This document shows, piece by piece, positions 1 through 11,150 of a DNA stretch of 64,000 nucleotides. Each line of letters starts with the position of its first letter. Within the stretch, counting starts at the first letter, position 1. A model generated the notes under the pieces. The model had not been told where the DNA came from, searched no databases, and saw only the letters and a program-made list of their open reading frames with translations. A program made the position numbers and the translations under genes. Origin of the DNA: Pseudomonas sp. GD03944 (GTDB lineage: Bacteria; Pseudomonadota; Gammaproteobacteria; Pseudomonadales; Pseudomonadaceae); the NCBI RefSeq assembly GCF_029839275.1, contig NZ_JAOCAH010000003.1, positions 124,001 to 188,000 of the forward strand. Reading direction: 5' to 3'.

Positions 1-671
1 CCAAGCGCCTGGCCGAGATGGTGCTGCAGGCGCTGAGCGCCGAGTCTGCGCCGGTCCTGTTCGGCGCGGGCGACGCGGTTCATCACGTCAACAAGACCCG
101 GTTTACCATGGTGCGTTTCGGTAACGTGCTGGGGTCTTCCGGCTCGGTGATCCCGCGTTTCTACGAGCAGATTCGCAAGGGCGGGCCGGTGACGGTGACC
201 CATCCCAATATCACCCGTTACTTCATGACCATCCCGGAAGCTGCTCAGTTGGTGATCCAGGCGGGTGCCATGGGGCAGGGCGGTGATGTGTTCGTGCTGG
301 ACATGGGCCAGCCGGTGAAGATCGTCGAGCTGGCCGAGAAGATGATTCACCTCAGCGGCCTGGGCATTCGTTCGGACAAGAACCCGCACGGTGACATCGC
401 CATCGAGTTCACCGGGCTGCGGCCGGGGGAGAAGCTCTATGAGGAACTGCTGATCGGCGACAACGTCAGCCCCACCGAGCACCCGATGATCATGCGCGCC
501 AACGAGGAATACCTGGCGTGGGATGTGTTCCGCAAGGTCCTGGGTGATCTGCTCGCGGCGGTCGAGCGGGATGACTATGACCGTGTGCGCCAGCTCCTGC
601 GCGAGACGGTCAGCGGTTATACGCCGGAAGGCGAGATCGTCGACTGGATCCACCTCAAGCGCCGCACCTGA
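1..671 (+). CDS. CapD/WbpM-family nucleotide-sugar 4,6-dehydratase, 3' part only
   Basis: The reading frame is open from the left edge, so the N-terminal part (Rossmann NAD-binding region) lies outside the window. The visible C-terminal part has features of the polysaccharide-biosynthesis dehydratase/epimerase family (CapD, WbpM, FlaA1): a [14 protein letters not shown] stretch, [14 protein letters not shown], a [12 protein letters not shown] block and the [15 protein letters not shown] block near the end. In this family the enzymes are often inner-membrane anchored and convert UDP-GlcNAc to a 4-keto-6-deoxy sugar for O-antigen or capsule. The substrate cannot be decided from this part. No other polysaccharide gene is visible downstream, so this may be the last gene of a surface-sugar locus. 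Confidence 0.88.
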   Translation, partial: KRLAEMVLQALSAESAPVLFGAGDAVHHVNKTRFTMVRFGNVLGSSGSVIPRFYEQIRKGGPVTVTHPNITRYFMTIPEAAQLVIQAGAMGQGGDVFVLDMGQPVKIVELAEKMIHLSGLGIRSDKNPHGDIAIEFTGLRPGEKLYEELLIGDNVSPTEHPMIMRANEEYLAWDVFRKVLGDLLAAVERDDYDRVRQLLRETVSGYTPEGEIVDWIHLKRRT

Positions 672-736
672 GCGGCGCGCTATTGCCACTGACGAGGGCA
701 CTGCACCTTGCCCATGGCACCTGACCGGCTGAGACC

Positions 737-1123
737 ATGCTCATTTCCTTCGCCGCCGATGCGGTGCTGCTGATTCACCTGCTGTTCATCCTGTTCGCCG
801 TGCTCGGTGGCCTGTTGCTGCTGCGCTGGTCGTGGCTGATCTGGCTGCACCTGCCGGCGGCGGTATGGGGCGTCACCGTCGAAGTGCTGCACCTGCAGTG
901 CCCGCTGACGCCCCTGGAAAACAGCCTGCGCCACGCGGCGGGTGAGGCGGGCTATGAAGGGGGCTTTATCGAGCACTACCTGGTGCCGATCATCTACCCG
1001 GCCGGGCTGACGCCGCAGATCCAGTTGTGGTTGGGGGCCTTCGTCCTGATCGTCAACCTGCTGGTGTACGGCGTGATCGGTTGGCGTGCCTGGCGCAGCC
1101 GTCGCTCGCTGCGCTCCCTGTAG
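737..1123 (+). CDS. DUF2784 family membrane protein
   Basis: This 128-residue protein is hydrophobic, with membrane segments at about residues 6-26, 28-50 and 96-118. Between them is a conserved-looking region with VEVLHLQCPLTPLEN and GGFIEHYLVPIIYP, which I recognise as the DUF2784 pattern. No biochemical role is known to me. It starts 65 bases after the sugar dehydratase and may be cotranscribed with it. Its TAG stop codon falls inside the GTAG head of a REP palindrome, so the repeat abuts the gene directly. Confidence 0.8.
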   Translation: MLISFAADAVLLIHLLFILFAVLGGLLLLRWSWLIWLHLPAAVWGVTVEVLHLQCPLTPLENSLRHAAGEAGYEGGFIEHYLVPIIYPAGLTPQIQLWLGAFVLIVNLLVYGVIGWRAWRSRRSLRSL

Positions 1124-1194
1124 GAGAGGCCTTGGCCTCGAGCTCGGCGGTCTGGGCCTCGAATAGCAGAGCTCGCGGACAAGTCCGCTCCTAC
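1120..1194. repeat. REP pair (BIME) of the GTAGGAG family
   Basis: A GTAGGAG-headed palindrome is followed about 45 bases later by an inverted copy ending in CTCCTAC. The second copy has a perfect GCGGAC-TT-GTCCGC-like stem. This matches the REP/inverted-REP pairs of Pseudomonas, where a GTAG tetranucleotide stands at the foot of a hairpin. It may act as a transcription end or mRNA stabiliser for the upstream gene. Confidence 0.8.
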
Positions 1195-1330
1195 GGAGCG
1201 TGATGCCCTTTGTGGCTGTGCTTGAAGTTGGCTTCGGCCTCGGCATTCAGGAGTCTGATGGTGGGTGGGGAGGATTATTTCCTTCGCTACACTGACGCCA
1301 TCTACCACAGCACACTAAGGCGACCTCTGT

Positions 1331-2140
1331 ATGCAAAATCGCATGATGATTACCGGCGCGGGTTCGGGATTGGGTCGTGAAATCGCACTGCGTTGGGCGC
1401 GTGAAGGTTGGAAGCTGGCGCTGGCCGATGTGAATGAACCTGGCTTGGCGGAAACCCTCGCCCTGGTCCGCGAGGCGGGCGGTGACGGTTTCACCCAGCG
1501 CTGCGACGTGCGTGACTACAGCCAGCTCACTGCGTTGGCCCAAGCCTGCGAGCAGAAGTTCGGCGGCATCGATGTCATCGTCAACAACGCGGGCGTGGCC
1601 TCGGGCGGGTTCTTCAGCGAGCTGTCGCTGGAGGACTGGGACTGGCAGATCGCGATCAACCTCATGGGCGTGGTCAAGGGTTGCAAGGCGTTCCTGCCAC
1701 TGCTGGAGCGCAGCAAGGGCACGATCGTCAACATCGCCTCCATGGCCGCGCTGATGCAGGGCCCGGGCATGAGCAACTACAACGTGGCCAAGGCCGGTGT
1801 GGTGGCCTTGTCGGAGAGCCTGCTGGTCGAGTTGAAGATGCAGGAAATCGCCGTGCACGTGGTGTGCCCGTCGTTCTTCCAGACCAACCTGCTGGACTCC
1901 TTCCGCGGTCCGACCCCGGCGATGAAGGCCCAGGTCGGCAAACTGCTGGAAAGCTCGCCGATCACCGCGGCGGATATCGCCGACTACATCTACCAGGAAA
2001 TGGCCAAGGGCGAGTTCATGATCCTGCCGCACGAGCAGGGCCGCATGGCCTGGGCCATCAAGCAGAAGAACCCGCAGCTGTTGTATGCCGAAATGACCAG
2101 CATGGCCGACAAGATGCGCGCCAAGGCCAAGCCGGTCTGA
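1331..2140 (+). CDS. SDR family NAD(P)-dependent oxidoreductase
   Basis: A classical short-chain dehydrogenase/reductase of 269 residues. The cofactor motif TGAGSGLG is at residues 8-15, NNAG at about 85-88, and the catalytic set is Ser137, Tyr150 and Lys154 (YNVAK). The acidic residue in LADVNEP after the second strand suggests NAD preference, but this is inference. The C-terminal extension (about 225-269) is Lys/Met rich. The gene stands alone between a REP pair and an MFS gene on the same strand, 135 bases apart. Substrate unknown. Confidence 0.9.
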   Translation: MQNRMMITGAGSGLGREIALRWAREGWKLALADVNEPGLAETLALVREAGGDGFTQRCDVRDYSQLTALAQACEQKFGGIDVIVNNAGVASGGFFSELSLEDWDWQIAINLMGVVKGCKAFLPLLERSKGTIVNIASMAALMQGPGMSNYNVAKAGVVALSESLLVELKMQEIAVHVVCPSFFQTNLLDSFRGPTPAMKAQVGKLLESSPITAADIADYIYQEMAKGEFMILPHEQGRMAWAIKQKNPQLLYAEMTSMADKMRAKAKPV

Positions 2141-2275
2141 CGGCCGGTGTGCCGCTAGTGAGCGGGCGGAACTGACCTTCCAGTCAGAAAGATGCCTGCC
2201 AGGCTTGCTCCTGGCGGGGCGCGGCGTTAGGGTTGCGCCCCCCGGCCTGCCAGCCGTCATGACGTTGGACTCTTT

Positions 2276-3439
2276 GTGAAAGCCATTTCCCGGGCAACCC
2301 TGTTGCTGGCCCTGATGTTCGCGGCGATCAACCTTCGCCCCGGCATCACCTCCCTGGCCCCGCTGATCGAGCGGATAGCGACCGAGCTGTCCCTGACCCG
2401 CAGCCTGATCAGCCTCACCACCGCCTTGCCGGTCCTGTGCATGGGCCTGCTGGCGCCCGTGGCGCCGCGCCTGGCGTTGCGCCTGGGCCTGGAACGCACC
2501 ATTACCCTGTGCCTCGGCGTGATCGCCCTGGCGCTGTTGCTGCGCCTGGCCGGCCACGCCAGCGCCGTGCTGATCGGCAGTGCGGTGTTGCTGGGGGCGG
2601 CCATTGCCGTGGCTGGCCCGCTGTTGTCCGGTTTCATCAAGCGCCACTTCGCTGGGCGCATGGGTCATGTGGTGGGCTGGTATTCCCTGAGCATGGCCAT
2701 TGGCGGCGCCGGCGGTGCGGTGCTGACGGCGCCGGCCACCCAATTGCTGGGGGATGACTGGTCGTTCGGCCTGGCCATCTGGGCATTGCCGGCCATCGTC
2801 GGCGTGGTGGTGTGGAGCTTCCTGCCCAGCCACCCCGAGCAGGACGGCGGTGCCGAAGGGAAGGGCGGCTTGCCCTGGCGGCAACCGCGCGCCTGGCTGA
2901 TCAGCGGGTTCTTCGCGATCCAGGCCGGCCTGTTCTACGCCTTGGCCACCTGGGCGGTGGCGCGCTACCACGAAGCGGGGCTGTCGATGCTGCACAGCAA
3001 CACGCTGTTCAGCGTGTCGATGCTGATGGGCCTGCCGAGCTCGTTCATCCTGCCGTGGCTGGCCCAGCGCTTCGACGCCCGCTACCTGTTGTTGGTGGCG
3101 TGCGGCCTGTTGTCGTCGGTGAGCCTGGCGATGATCACCTTCCTGCCGACCTTCCTTCCCGAGCTGTGGGCGGTCACCATTGGTTTTGGTCTCGGCGGTT
3201 CGTTCGCCCTGTCGCTGGTGCTGCCGCTGTACGAGGCGGGCTCGCCCATGGCCGTCAGCCGCTGGACCGCCATGATGCTGTTCATGGGGTACAGCATCGC
3301 CTGCCTGACGCCGATCCTGTCGGGCCTGGCCCGCGACCTGTCGGGCAATTACCAGTTGCCCTTCGTCGTACTGACCGGCCTGGCCGTGTCGATGACGGTG
3401 CTAGCCTGGATCATGCGCCGCGGCCCGCGCAAGGCCTGA
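2276..3439 (+). CDS. MFS transporter, CynX/NimT type
   Basis: A 387-residue inner-membrane carrier with about 12 hydrophobic segments. The N-terminal INLRPGITSLAPLIERI block is characteristic of the cyanate/2-nitroimidazole (CynX/NimT) branch of the major facilitator superfamily, and RxGxxxxG-like loops follow. The start is GTG: the nearby upstream ATG at 2259 is out of frame and runs into a stop. No enzyme gene next to it shows the substrate. It is followed directly by a tandem REP array, which may terminate its transcript. Confidence 0.87.
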   Translation: MKAISRATLLLALMFAAINLRPGITSLAPLIERIATELSLTRSLISLTTALPVLCMGLLAPVAPRLALRLGLERTITLCLGVIALALLLRLAGHASAVLIGSAVLLGAAIAVAGPLLSGFIKRHFAGRMGHVVGWYSLSMAIGGAGGAVLTAPATQLLGDDWSFGLAIWALPAIVGVVVWSFLPSHPEQDGGAEGKGGLPWRQPRAWLISGFFAIQAGLFYALATWAVARYHEAGLSMLHSNTLFSVSMLMGLPSSFILPWLAQRFDARYLLLVACGLLSSVSLAMITFLPTFLPELWAVTIGFGLGGSFALSLVLPLYEAGSPMAVSRWTAMMLFMGYSIACLTPILSGLARDLSGNYQLPFVVLTGLAVSMTVLAWIMRRGPRKA

Positions 3440-3456
3440 TATCTCCACTCGTTGTG

Positions 3457-3825
3457 AGAGCCGCGCCTGCGGCGAATGGTGGCAGCGATGCGGTATTGCA
3501 GGTTGCCTCAAAGCTTCGCCCCGGGTCGGGGCTCCTACAGGTTTGGATGGTTCGCGATTCCCATTGTGGGAGCCGCGCCTCGCGGCGAATGGTGGCAGCG
3601 ATGCGGTATTGCGGGTTGCCTCAAAAGCTTCGCCCCGGGTCGGGGCTCCTACAGGTGTGGGCGGTTCGCGATTCCCATTGTGGGAGCCGCGCCTGCGGCG
3701 AATGGTGGCAGCGATGCGGTATTGCGGGTTGGCTCAAAAGCTTCGCCCCGGGTCGGGGCTCCTACAGGTTTGGGCGGTTCGCGATTCCCATTGTGGGGGC
3801 CGCGCCCGCGGCGAATGCTGGTTGG
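3457..3825. repeat. Tandem BIME array, about 113-bp period
   Basis: Three full units and a fourth partial one repeat with a period of 112-114 bases. The GGCGAAT landmark occurs at 3471, 3584, 3698 and 3810. Each unit has a GTGGGAGCCGCGCC...GCGGCGAAT palindrome, a linker with ATGCGGTATTGC, and an inverted palindrome GCTTCGCCCCGGGTCGGGG ending in CTCCTACA. This fills almost all of the 490-base gap between the MFS gene and the next gene; no coding potential is evident. Confidence 0.88.
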
Positions 3826-3929
3826 GTGTCGTGGCGCAGCTGCGCAGGAATCCGCAAAGTTGCCGCTCGTTTCTTCCTTGCGTGACAGGGCTGTGTTAGA
3901 ACGCAGCCTGGTTTTTCTGGAGTGCCGGT

Positions 3930-4358
3930 GTGGAGTCTGAATCCATCGTTTATGGCTGCATCCGCGACTGGCCTTCGGACAGTGCGCTGGAGAGCCGTTT
4001 GCGCCGCGAGATCAATCGCCAGGTGCTGGACCAGCTGCCTGCCGGTGATGCCTGGCCGTTTCTCGGCCGGGAAATGTTTTCGTTCTGCCGGCAGCAGGGC
4101 GACGGCCTGTACCAGACCCAGGTGATTCACTTCGGCGCCAGCTACCGGGCGGTGGAGTACGAGTGGAGCCTGTGGATCAAGCACTTCGAGGCACTGCTCA
4201 AACGCCTGTACTGGGCCAGCGCCGTGGTGCACCTGGAAACCGAGCTGAACGGCACCCACACCTTCCGCTGGGAGTCCGATAACGGCTTCCACAGCCCGCA
4301 GGAGGGCGAGTTGCGCGTGCGCTGCGCCTGGGAGCGCGAGAGCAGCACCCTCGGCTGA
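3930..4358 (+). CDS. Hypothetical protein, 142 aa
   Basis: I do not recognise a named family. The protein is soluble, has no signal peptide, and is rich in aromatic residues and charge (for example FLGREMFSFCRQQGDG and EYEWSLWIKHFEALLKRLYW). The frame has the third-position GC bias of its neighbours and ends just before a convergent gene (4 bases between stops). The start is a GTG in CCGGTGTGGAGTC with no strong ribosome binding site; the ATG at 3953 is in another frame, so GTG is the best choice. It sits between two REP arrays. Confidence 0.6.
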   Translation: MESESIVYGCIRDWPSDSALESRLRREINRQVLDQLPAGDAWPFLGREMFSFCRQQGDGLYQTQVIHFGASYRAVEYEWSLWIKHFEALLKRLYWASAVVHLETELNGTHTFRWESDNGFHSPQEGELRVRCAWERESSTLG

Positions 4359-4362
4359 TCCC

Positions 4363-4617
4363 TCAGTTCTCGAGGTCTTCCAGCCATTCCCTGGGAACGT
4401 CCCGCTTCAACGCCAGCTGGCATTGCTGGCTTTCCGGGTCGAAGACGATCACCGCTTCGCCCTTGTCCAGCGCCCGCCGCACCCGCGCCACCCGTGTTTC
4501 CAGGGGCGTTTCATCGCCATTGTCGGTACCGTCGCGGGTCACGAAGTCTTCGATCAGGCGGGTCAGGGTGTCGCTTTCCAGCAGGTCGGCAGGGATCAGC
4601 ACGGTGTCGGTCTCCAT
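4363..4617 (-). CDS. YheU family protein (UPF0270)
   Basis: This 84-residue acidic protein matches the YheU/UPF0270 pattern: IPADLLESDTLTRLIEDFV near the N-terminus, followed by REGTDxG-like VTRDGTDNGDE, a charged helix (ETRVARVRRALDKGEAVIVFD) and a short C-terminus. Length is normal for the family (about 70-85). Function is unknown to me. It converges with the hypothetical gene at 3930-4358, and its upstream side faces a large repeat region. Confidence 0.8.
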   Translation of the reverse strand: METDTVLIPADLLESDTLTRLIEDFVTRDGTDNGDETPLETRVARVRRALDKGEAVIVFDPESQQCQLALKRDVPREWLEDLEN

Positions 4618-4676
4618 AGGGCGGGTGCGATGCTAACGCGCCTGCGTCTCCCTGACCACGGCGCTGATGCCCACCC

Positions 4677-5181
4677 GTAGGAGCGGGCTTGCCCGCGAGC
4701 TCTTTGCCAGACGACAACGCGGCGCCAGAGCGCAGGCCGCCGAGCTCGAGGCCGAGGCCTCTCCTACACAGACCGTATGGCCACAAACGGTACCGACAGC
4801 CGCAGCGGACGCGGAGCGTCCGGGGCTGCATGCCCACGCAGAGCGTGGGAACGATCGGTAATGCAGGATGAACGCCGCCGTCTGTAGGAGCGGGCTTGCC
4901 CGCGAGCTCTTTGCCTGACGACAACGCGGCGCCGGAGCGCAGGCCGCCGAGCTCGAGGCCGAGGCCTCTCCTACACAGGCCGCATGACCACAAACGGTGA
5001 TGGTACCGACAGCCGTTGCGGACGCGGAGCGTCCGGGGCTGCATGCCCACGCGGAGCGTGGGAACGATGACGAACGCCGCCGTCTGTAGGAGCGGGCTTG
5101 CCCGCGAGCTTTTAGCCTGACGACAACGCGGTGCTGGTGCGGGGCCACCGAGCTCGAGGCCAAGGCCTCTCCTGCAAATGG
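4677..5181. repeat. Composite tandem repeat, about 205-bp period (REP pair plus second palindrome module)
   Basis: GTAGGAGCGGGCTTGCCCGCG heads recur at 4677, 4884 and 5086, giving periods of 207 and 202 bases. Each unit has a GTAG-headed REP, an inverted copy ending CTCTCCTAC, then a module with GGACGCGGAGCGTCC and CCCACGC...GCGTGGGAACGAT palindromes. The third unit lacks the second module. The gap of 576 bases before the kinase gene contains nothing else that I can see. The last REP is followed by TTTTAG on the plus strand and could serve as a weak terminator. Confidence 0.85.
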
Positions 5182-5193
5182 CCCGTTCGTGCC

Positions 5194-7944
<2,751 letters not shown>

Positions 7945-8030
7945 CCGAACACCTCAAGCGAGCCGAACCGGGCCTCCAGCAGCACCCGCAATCCTTTTGT
8001 CCGACACTTTGCCCGGATGTTCAGGCCCCT

Positions 8031-9221
8031 TCAAGGGTCCTGGTCGCGATGGTTCAGCACGCTGTCCACGGTCGGCACCCGGGTATCGCTTTCCATCTGC
8101 GCATCGTGCTCCAGCTGGTGGCTGAAGCGCTCCAGCGAGCCCTTGGCCGGCTGTGCATCGCTGGCGAATACCGGCGGGCTGAGCAGGTAGGCGCTGATCA
8201 GGCGGCTCAAGGCCTTGAGGCTGTCGATGTGGGTGCGTTCATAGCCGTGGGTGGCGTCGCAGCCGAAGGCCATCAGCGCGGTACGGATGTCATGGCCGGC
8301 GGTGATCGCCGACTGGGCATCGCTGTGGTAGTAGCGGAACAGGTCGCGGCGCACCGGGATCTCGTTTTCGCTGGCCAGGCGCAGCAGCTGGCGGGACAGG
8401 TGGTAGTCGTAGGGGCCGCCGGAATCCTGCAGGGCCACGCTGACCGCGTGCTCGCTGGAGTGCTGGCCGGGGGCGACCGGGGCGATGTCGATGCCGACGA
8501 ACTCGCTGACGTCCCAGGGCAGGGCGCCTGCCGCGCCGGAGCCGACCTCCTCGGTGATGGTGAACAGCGGGTGGCAGTCGATCTCCAGCTCCAGGCCGCT
8601 TTCCTTGACCGCCTTGAGGGCCGCCAGCAGCGCTGCCACGCCGGCCTTGTCATCCAGGTGACGGGCGCTGATGTGGCCGCTTTCGGTGAACTCCGGCAGC
8701 GGGTCGAAGGCGACGAAATCACCGACGGAAATACCCAGGGATTCACAGTCGGCGCGGGTGGCGCTGTAGGCGTCCAGGCGCAGCTCGATGTGGTCCCAGC
8801 TGATCGGCAGGTTGTCCACCGCGGTGTTGAACGCATGACCCGATGCCATCAGCGGCAGCACGCTGCCGCGCACCACGCCGTGGTCGGTGAACACGCTGAC
8901 CCGGCTGCCTTCGGCGAAGCGGCTCGACCAGCAGCCCACCGGCGCCAGGCCCAGGCGGCCGTTGTCCTGCACGGTACGGACGATGGCACCAATGGTGTCG
9001 AGGTGGGCCGAGATGGCCCGGTCCGGGCTGGTCTGCTTGCCCTTGAGGGTGCCGCGGATGGTGCCGCGACGGGTCATTTCGAAGGGGATGCCGATCTCTT
9101 CGAGGCGCTCGGCGACGTAGCGCACGATGGTGTCGGTGAAACCGGTGGGGCTGGGGATGGCCAGCATCTCCAGGAGGACTTTCTGCAGGTACTCGGAATC
9201 GGGTTCAGGGAGCTGCGACAT
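8031..9221 (-). CDS. M42-type peptidase of the NAGGN osmoprotectant system
   Basis: A 396-residue cytosolic metallopeptidase homologue. The metal-binding motifs are visible: SAHLDTIGA (His, Asp), HLDDKAGVAALL (Asp bridging two metals), TEEVGSGA (general-base Glu) and the late SDAQSAITAGHD region. It lies between ngg and the kinase gene, the standard place for the osmoprotectant NAGGN-system M42 family peptidase. Its true substrate is not established as far as I know; hydrolysis or recycling of the dipeptide osmolyte is a reasonable inference. The gap to ngg is 72 bases and contains a perfect hairpin. Confidence 0.9.
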   Translation of the reverse strand: MSQLPEPDSEYLQKVLLEMLAIPSPTGFTDTIVRYVAERLEEIGIPFEMTRRGTIRGTLKGKQTSPDRAISAHLDTIGAIVRTVQDNGRLGLAPVGCWSSRFAEGSRVSVFTDHGVVRGSVLPLMASGHAFNTAVDNLPISWDHIELRLDAYSATRADCESLGISVGDFVAFDPLPEFTESGHISARHLDDKAGVAALLAALKAVKESGLELEIDCHPLFTITEEVGSGAAGALPWDVSEFVGIDIAPVAPGQHSSEHAVSVALQDSGGPYDYHLSRQLLRLASENEIPVRRDLFRYYHSDAQSAITAGHDIRTALMAFGCDATHGYERTHIDSLKALSRLISAYLLSPPVFASDAQPAKGSLERFSHQLEHDAQMESDTRVPTVDSVLNHRDQDP

Positions 9222-9258
9222 GAGGTCTCCTTATGAACGAAAGCAGGCGAGCGCAAGG

Positions 9259-9280
9259 CCCGGCCGACCCGGGCCGGGCG
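9259..9280 (-). other. Intercistronic hairpin between ngg and the M42 peptidase gene
   Basis: GCCCGGCC and GGCCGGGC form a perfect 8-bp stem with a 6-base loop. There is no T tract on either strand, so it is more likely to stabilise or process the operon mRNA than to terminate it. Confidence 0.55.
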
Positions 9281-9293
9281 CCGCCCGCGGGTA

Positions 9294-11033
9294 TCAGTGA
9301 ATTTCCTCGCTGAGGGGGAACAGCAGGTCGACGAAGCGCTCGGCGGTCGGTTGCGGCTCGTGGTTGGCCAGGCCCGCCCGTTCATTGGCTTCGATGAACA
9401 CGTACTCGGGCTGGTCGGCGGCCGGCACCAGCAGATCGAGGCCGACCACCGGGATTTCCAGCGCCCGGGCAGCTTTCACCGCGGCTTCGGCCAGGACCGG
9501 GTGGAGGATGTCGGTGACGTCTTCCAGGCTGCCGCCGGTGTGCAGGTTGGCGGTCTTGCGCACGGCCAGGCGTTTGCCCGCGGGCAGCACGCTGTCGTAG
9601 TCGAAGCCGGCCGCGTGCAGGGTGCGCAGGGTTTCCGCGTCCTTGGGAATGCGGCTTTCGCCGGAGGTCGCGGCCTGGCGGCGACGGCTCTGCACATCGA
9701 TCAGGTCGCCGACGCTGTGCCGGCCATCGCCGACGATCTCCGCCGGGCGGCGGATGGCCGCTGCAACCACTTCAAAGCCGATGACCACGATGCGCAGGTC
9801 GAACCCTTCGTGGTAGCTCTCCAGCAGCACCCGGTTGTCGAAGGGCAGGGCCCGTTCGATGGCGGCCTGCACCTCGCCCGGGGTGCGCAGGTCCACGGCC
9901 ACGCCCTGGCCCTGTTCGCCGTCCACCGGCTTGACCACCACGCTGCCATGCTCGGCGAGGAACGCGGCGTTTTCCTCGGCGCTGCCCGCCAGGCGCTGGG
10001 CCGGCAGGCTCAGGCCCGCCCGCGACAGGGCGCGGTGGGTCAGGCGCTTGTCCTGGCACAGGGTCATGCTGACGGCGCTGGTGAGGTCGGTCAGCGACTC
10101 GCGGCAACGGATGCGTCGCCCGCCATGGCTGAGGGTGAACAGGCCGGCCTCGGCGTCATCCACCTGCACGTCGATGCCCCGGCGCAGGGCCTCGTCGACG
10201 ATGATCCGCGCGTACGGGTTCAGTTCGTCCTGGGGGCCAGGGCCGAGGAACAGCGGCTGGTTGATGCCGTTCTTGCGCTTGATGCTGAAGGTCGGCAGGT
10301 CGCGGAAGCCCAGCTTGGCGTAGAGCTTCTTGGCCTGGCCGTTGTCATGCAGCACCGACAGATCGAGGTAGCTCAGACTGCGGCTCATGAAGTGTTCCAC
10401 CAGGTGGCGCACCAGCGCTTCGCCAACGCCGGGGCGGCTGCAGTTCGGGTTGACCGCCAGGCACCACAGGCTGCTGCCGTGCTCGGGGTCGCCATAGGCC
10501 TTGTGGTGATTGAGGCCCATGACGCTGCCGATCACCGCGCCGCTGTCCTCGTCCTCGGCCAGCCAGTAGACCGGGCCACCGAGGTGGCGCGGCGTGAGTT
10601 TTTCCGGGTCGATCGGCAGCATGCCGCGGGTCTGGTACAGGCAGTTGATGGCCTGCCAGTCTTCGGCGGTCTGGGCCCGGCGAATGCGGAAACCACGGAA
10701 ACTGCGGCGCGCCGGGCGGTAGTCGCTGAACCACAGGCGCAGCGTGTCGGAGGGGTCGAGGAACAGTTGTTGCGGGGACTGCGCCAGCACCTGCTGCGGG
10801 GCGGCGACGTACAGGGCGATGTCCCGTTCGCCCACCTGCTCGGTCAGCAGGTCCTGGGCCAGCCTGCTGGCGTCGGGGTAGGTGTGTCCGATGAGCAGAC
10901 GACCCCAGCCGCAATGCACGGCAATGGGCTCCCGGGGTTCGTCATCATGGCCTTCGGCGAAACGCGCTTGCAGGCGCTCGTAGGAGGGCGCCTGGCCGCG
11001 CAGAAGACGTTGATTGAAGGCAGTGGCTCGCAT
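9294..11033 (-). CDS. ngg: N-acetylglutaminylglutamine synthetase
   Basis: A two-domain enzyme that makes N-acetylglutaminylglutamine, the precursor of the osmolyte NAGGN. Residues about 115-245 form a GNAT acetyltransferase domain with an acetyl-CoA loop at NCSRPGVGEALV (197-208). Residues about 270-575 form an ATP-grasp ligase domain with SVVVKPVDGEQGQGVAV. I chose ATG at 11033 (579 aa) because AAGGA stands 7 bases upstream. The frame is open to a GTG at 11150, directly after the asnO stop, which would add 39 unconserved-looking residues. It follows asnO by 117 bases in the same operon. Confidence 0.93.
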   Translation of the reverse strand: MRATAFNQRLLRGQAPSYERLQARFAEGHDDEPREPIAVHCGWGRLLIGHTYPDASRLAQDLLTEQVGERDIALYVAAPQQVLAQSPQQLFLDPSDTLRLWFSDYRPARRSFRGFRIRRAQTAEDWQAINCLYQTRGMLPIDPEKLTPRHLGGPVYWLAEDEDSGAVIGSVMGLNHHKAYGDPEHGSSLWCLAVNPNCSRPGVGEALVRHLVEHFMSRSLSYLDLSVLHDNGQAKKLYAKLGFRDLPTFSIKRKNGINQPLFLGPGPQDELNPYARIIVDEALRRGIDVQVDDAEAGLFTLSHGGRRIRCRESLTDLTSAVSMTLCQDKRLTHRALSRAGLSLPAQRLAGSAEENAAFLAEHGSVVVKPVDGEQGQGVAVDLRTPGEVQAAIERALPFDNRVLLESYHEGFDLRIVVIGFEVVAAAIRRPAEIVGDGRHSVGDLIDVQSRRRQAATSGESRIPKDAETLRTLHAAGFDYDSVLPAGKRLAVRKTANLHTGGSLEDVTDILHPVLAEAAVKAARALEIPVVGLDLLVPAADQPEYVFIEANERAGLANHEPQPTAERFVDLLFPLSEEIH

Positions 11034-11150
11034 GGTGGTCCTTGCTCTCAGCTTCGCCCGGATCTGTGCCGGGTCATGGATTGCGTGGACACCGCTCTGG
11101 CCGTGGAGCGCCGGCGGTGCCCACCACTCAGGGTGAACCGGAAGGGGCAC

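Noticed and set aside
1247-2995. A 582-codon open frame on the minus strand opposite the SDR and MFS genes
   Set aside because: It is rich in Gln, Arg, Gly and His without any domain and lies opposite two well-supported genes.
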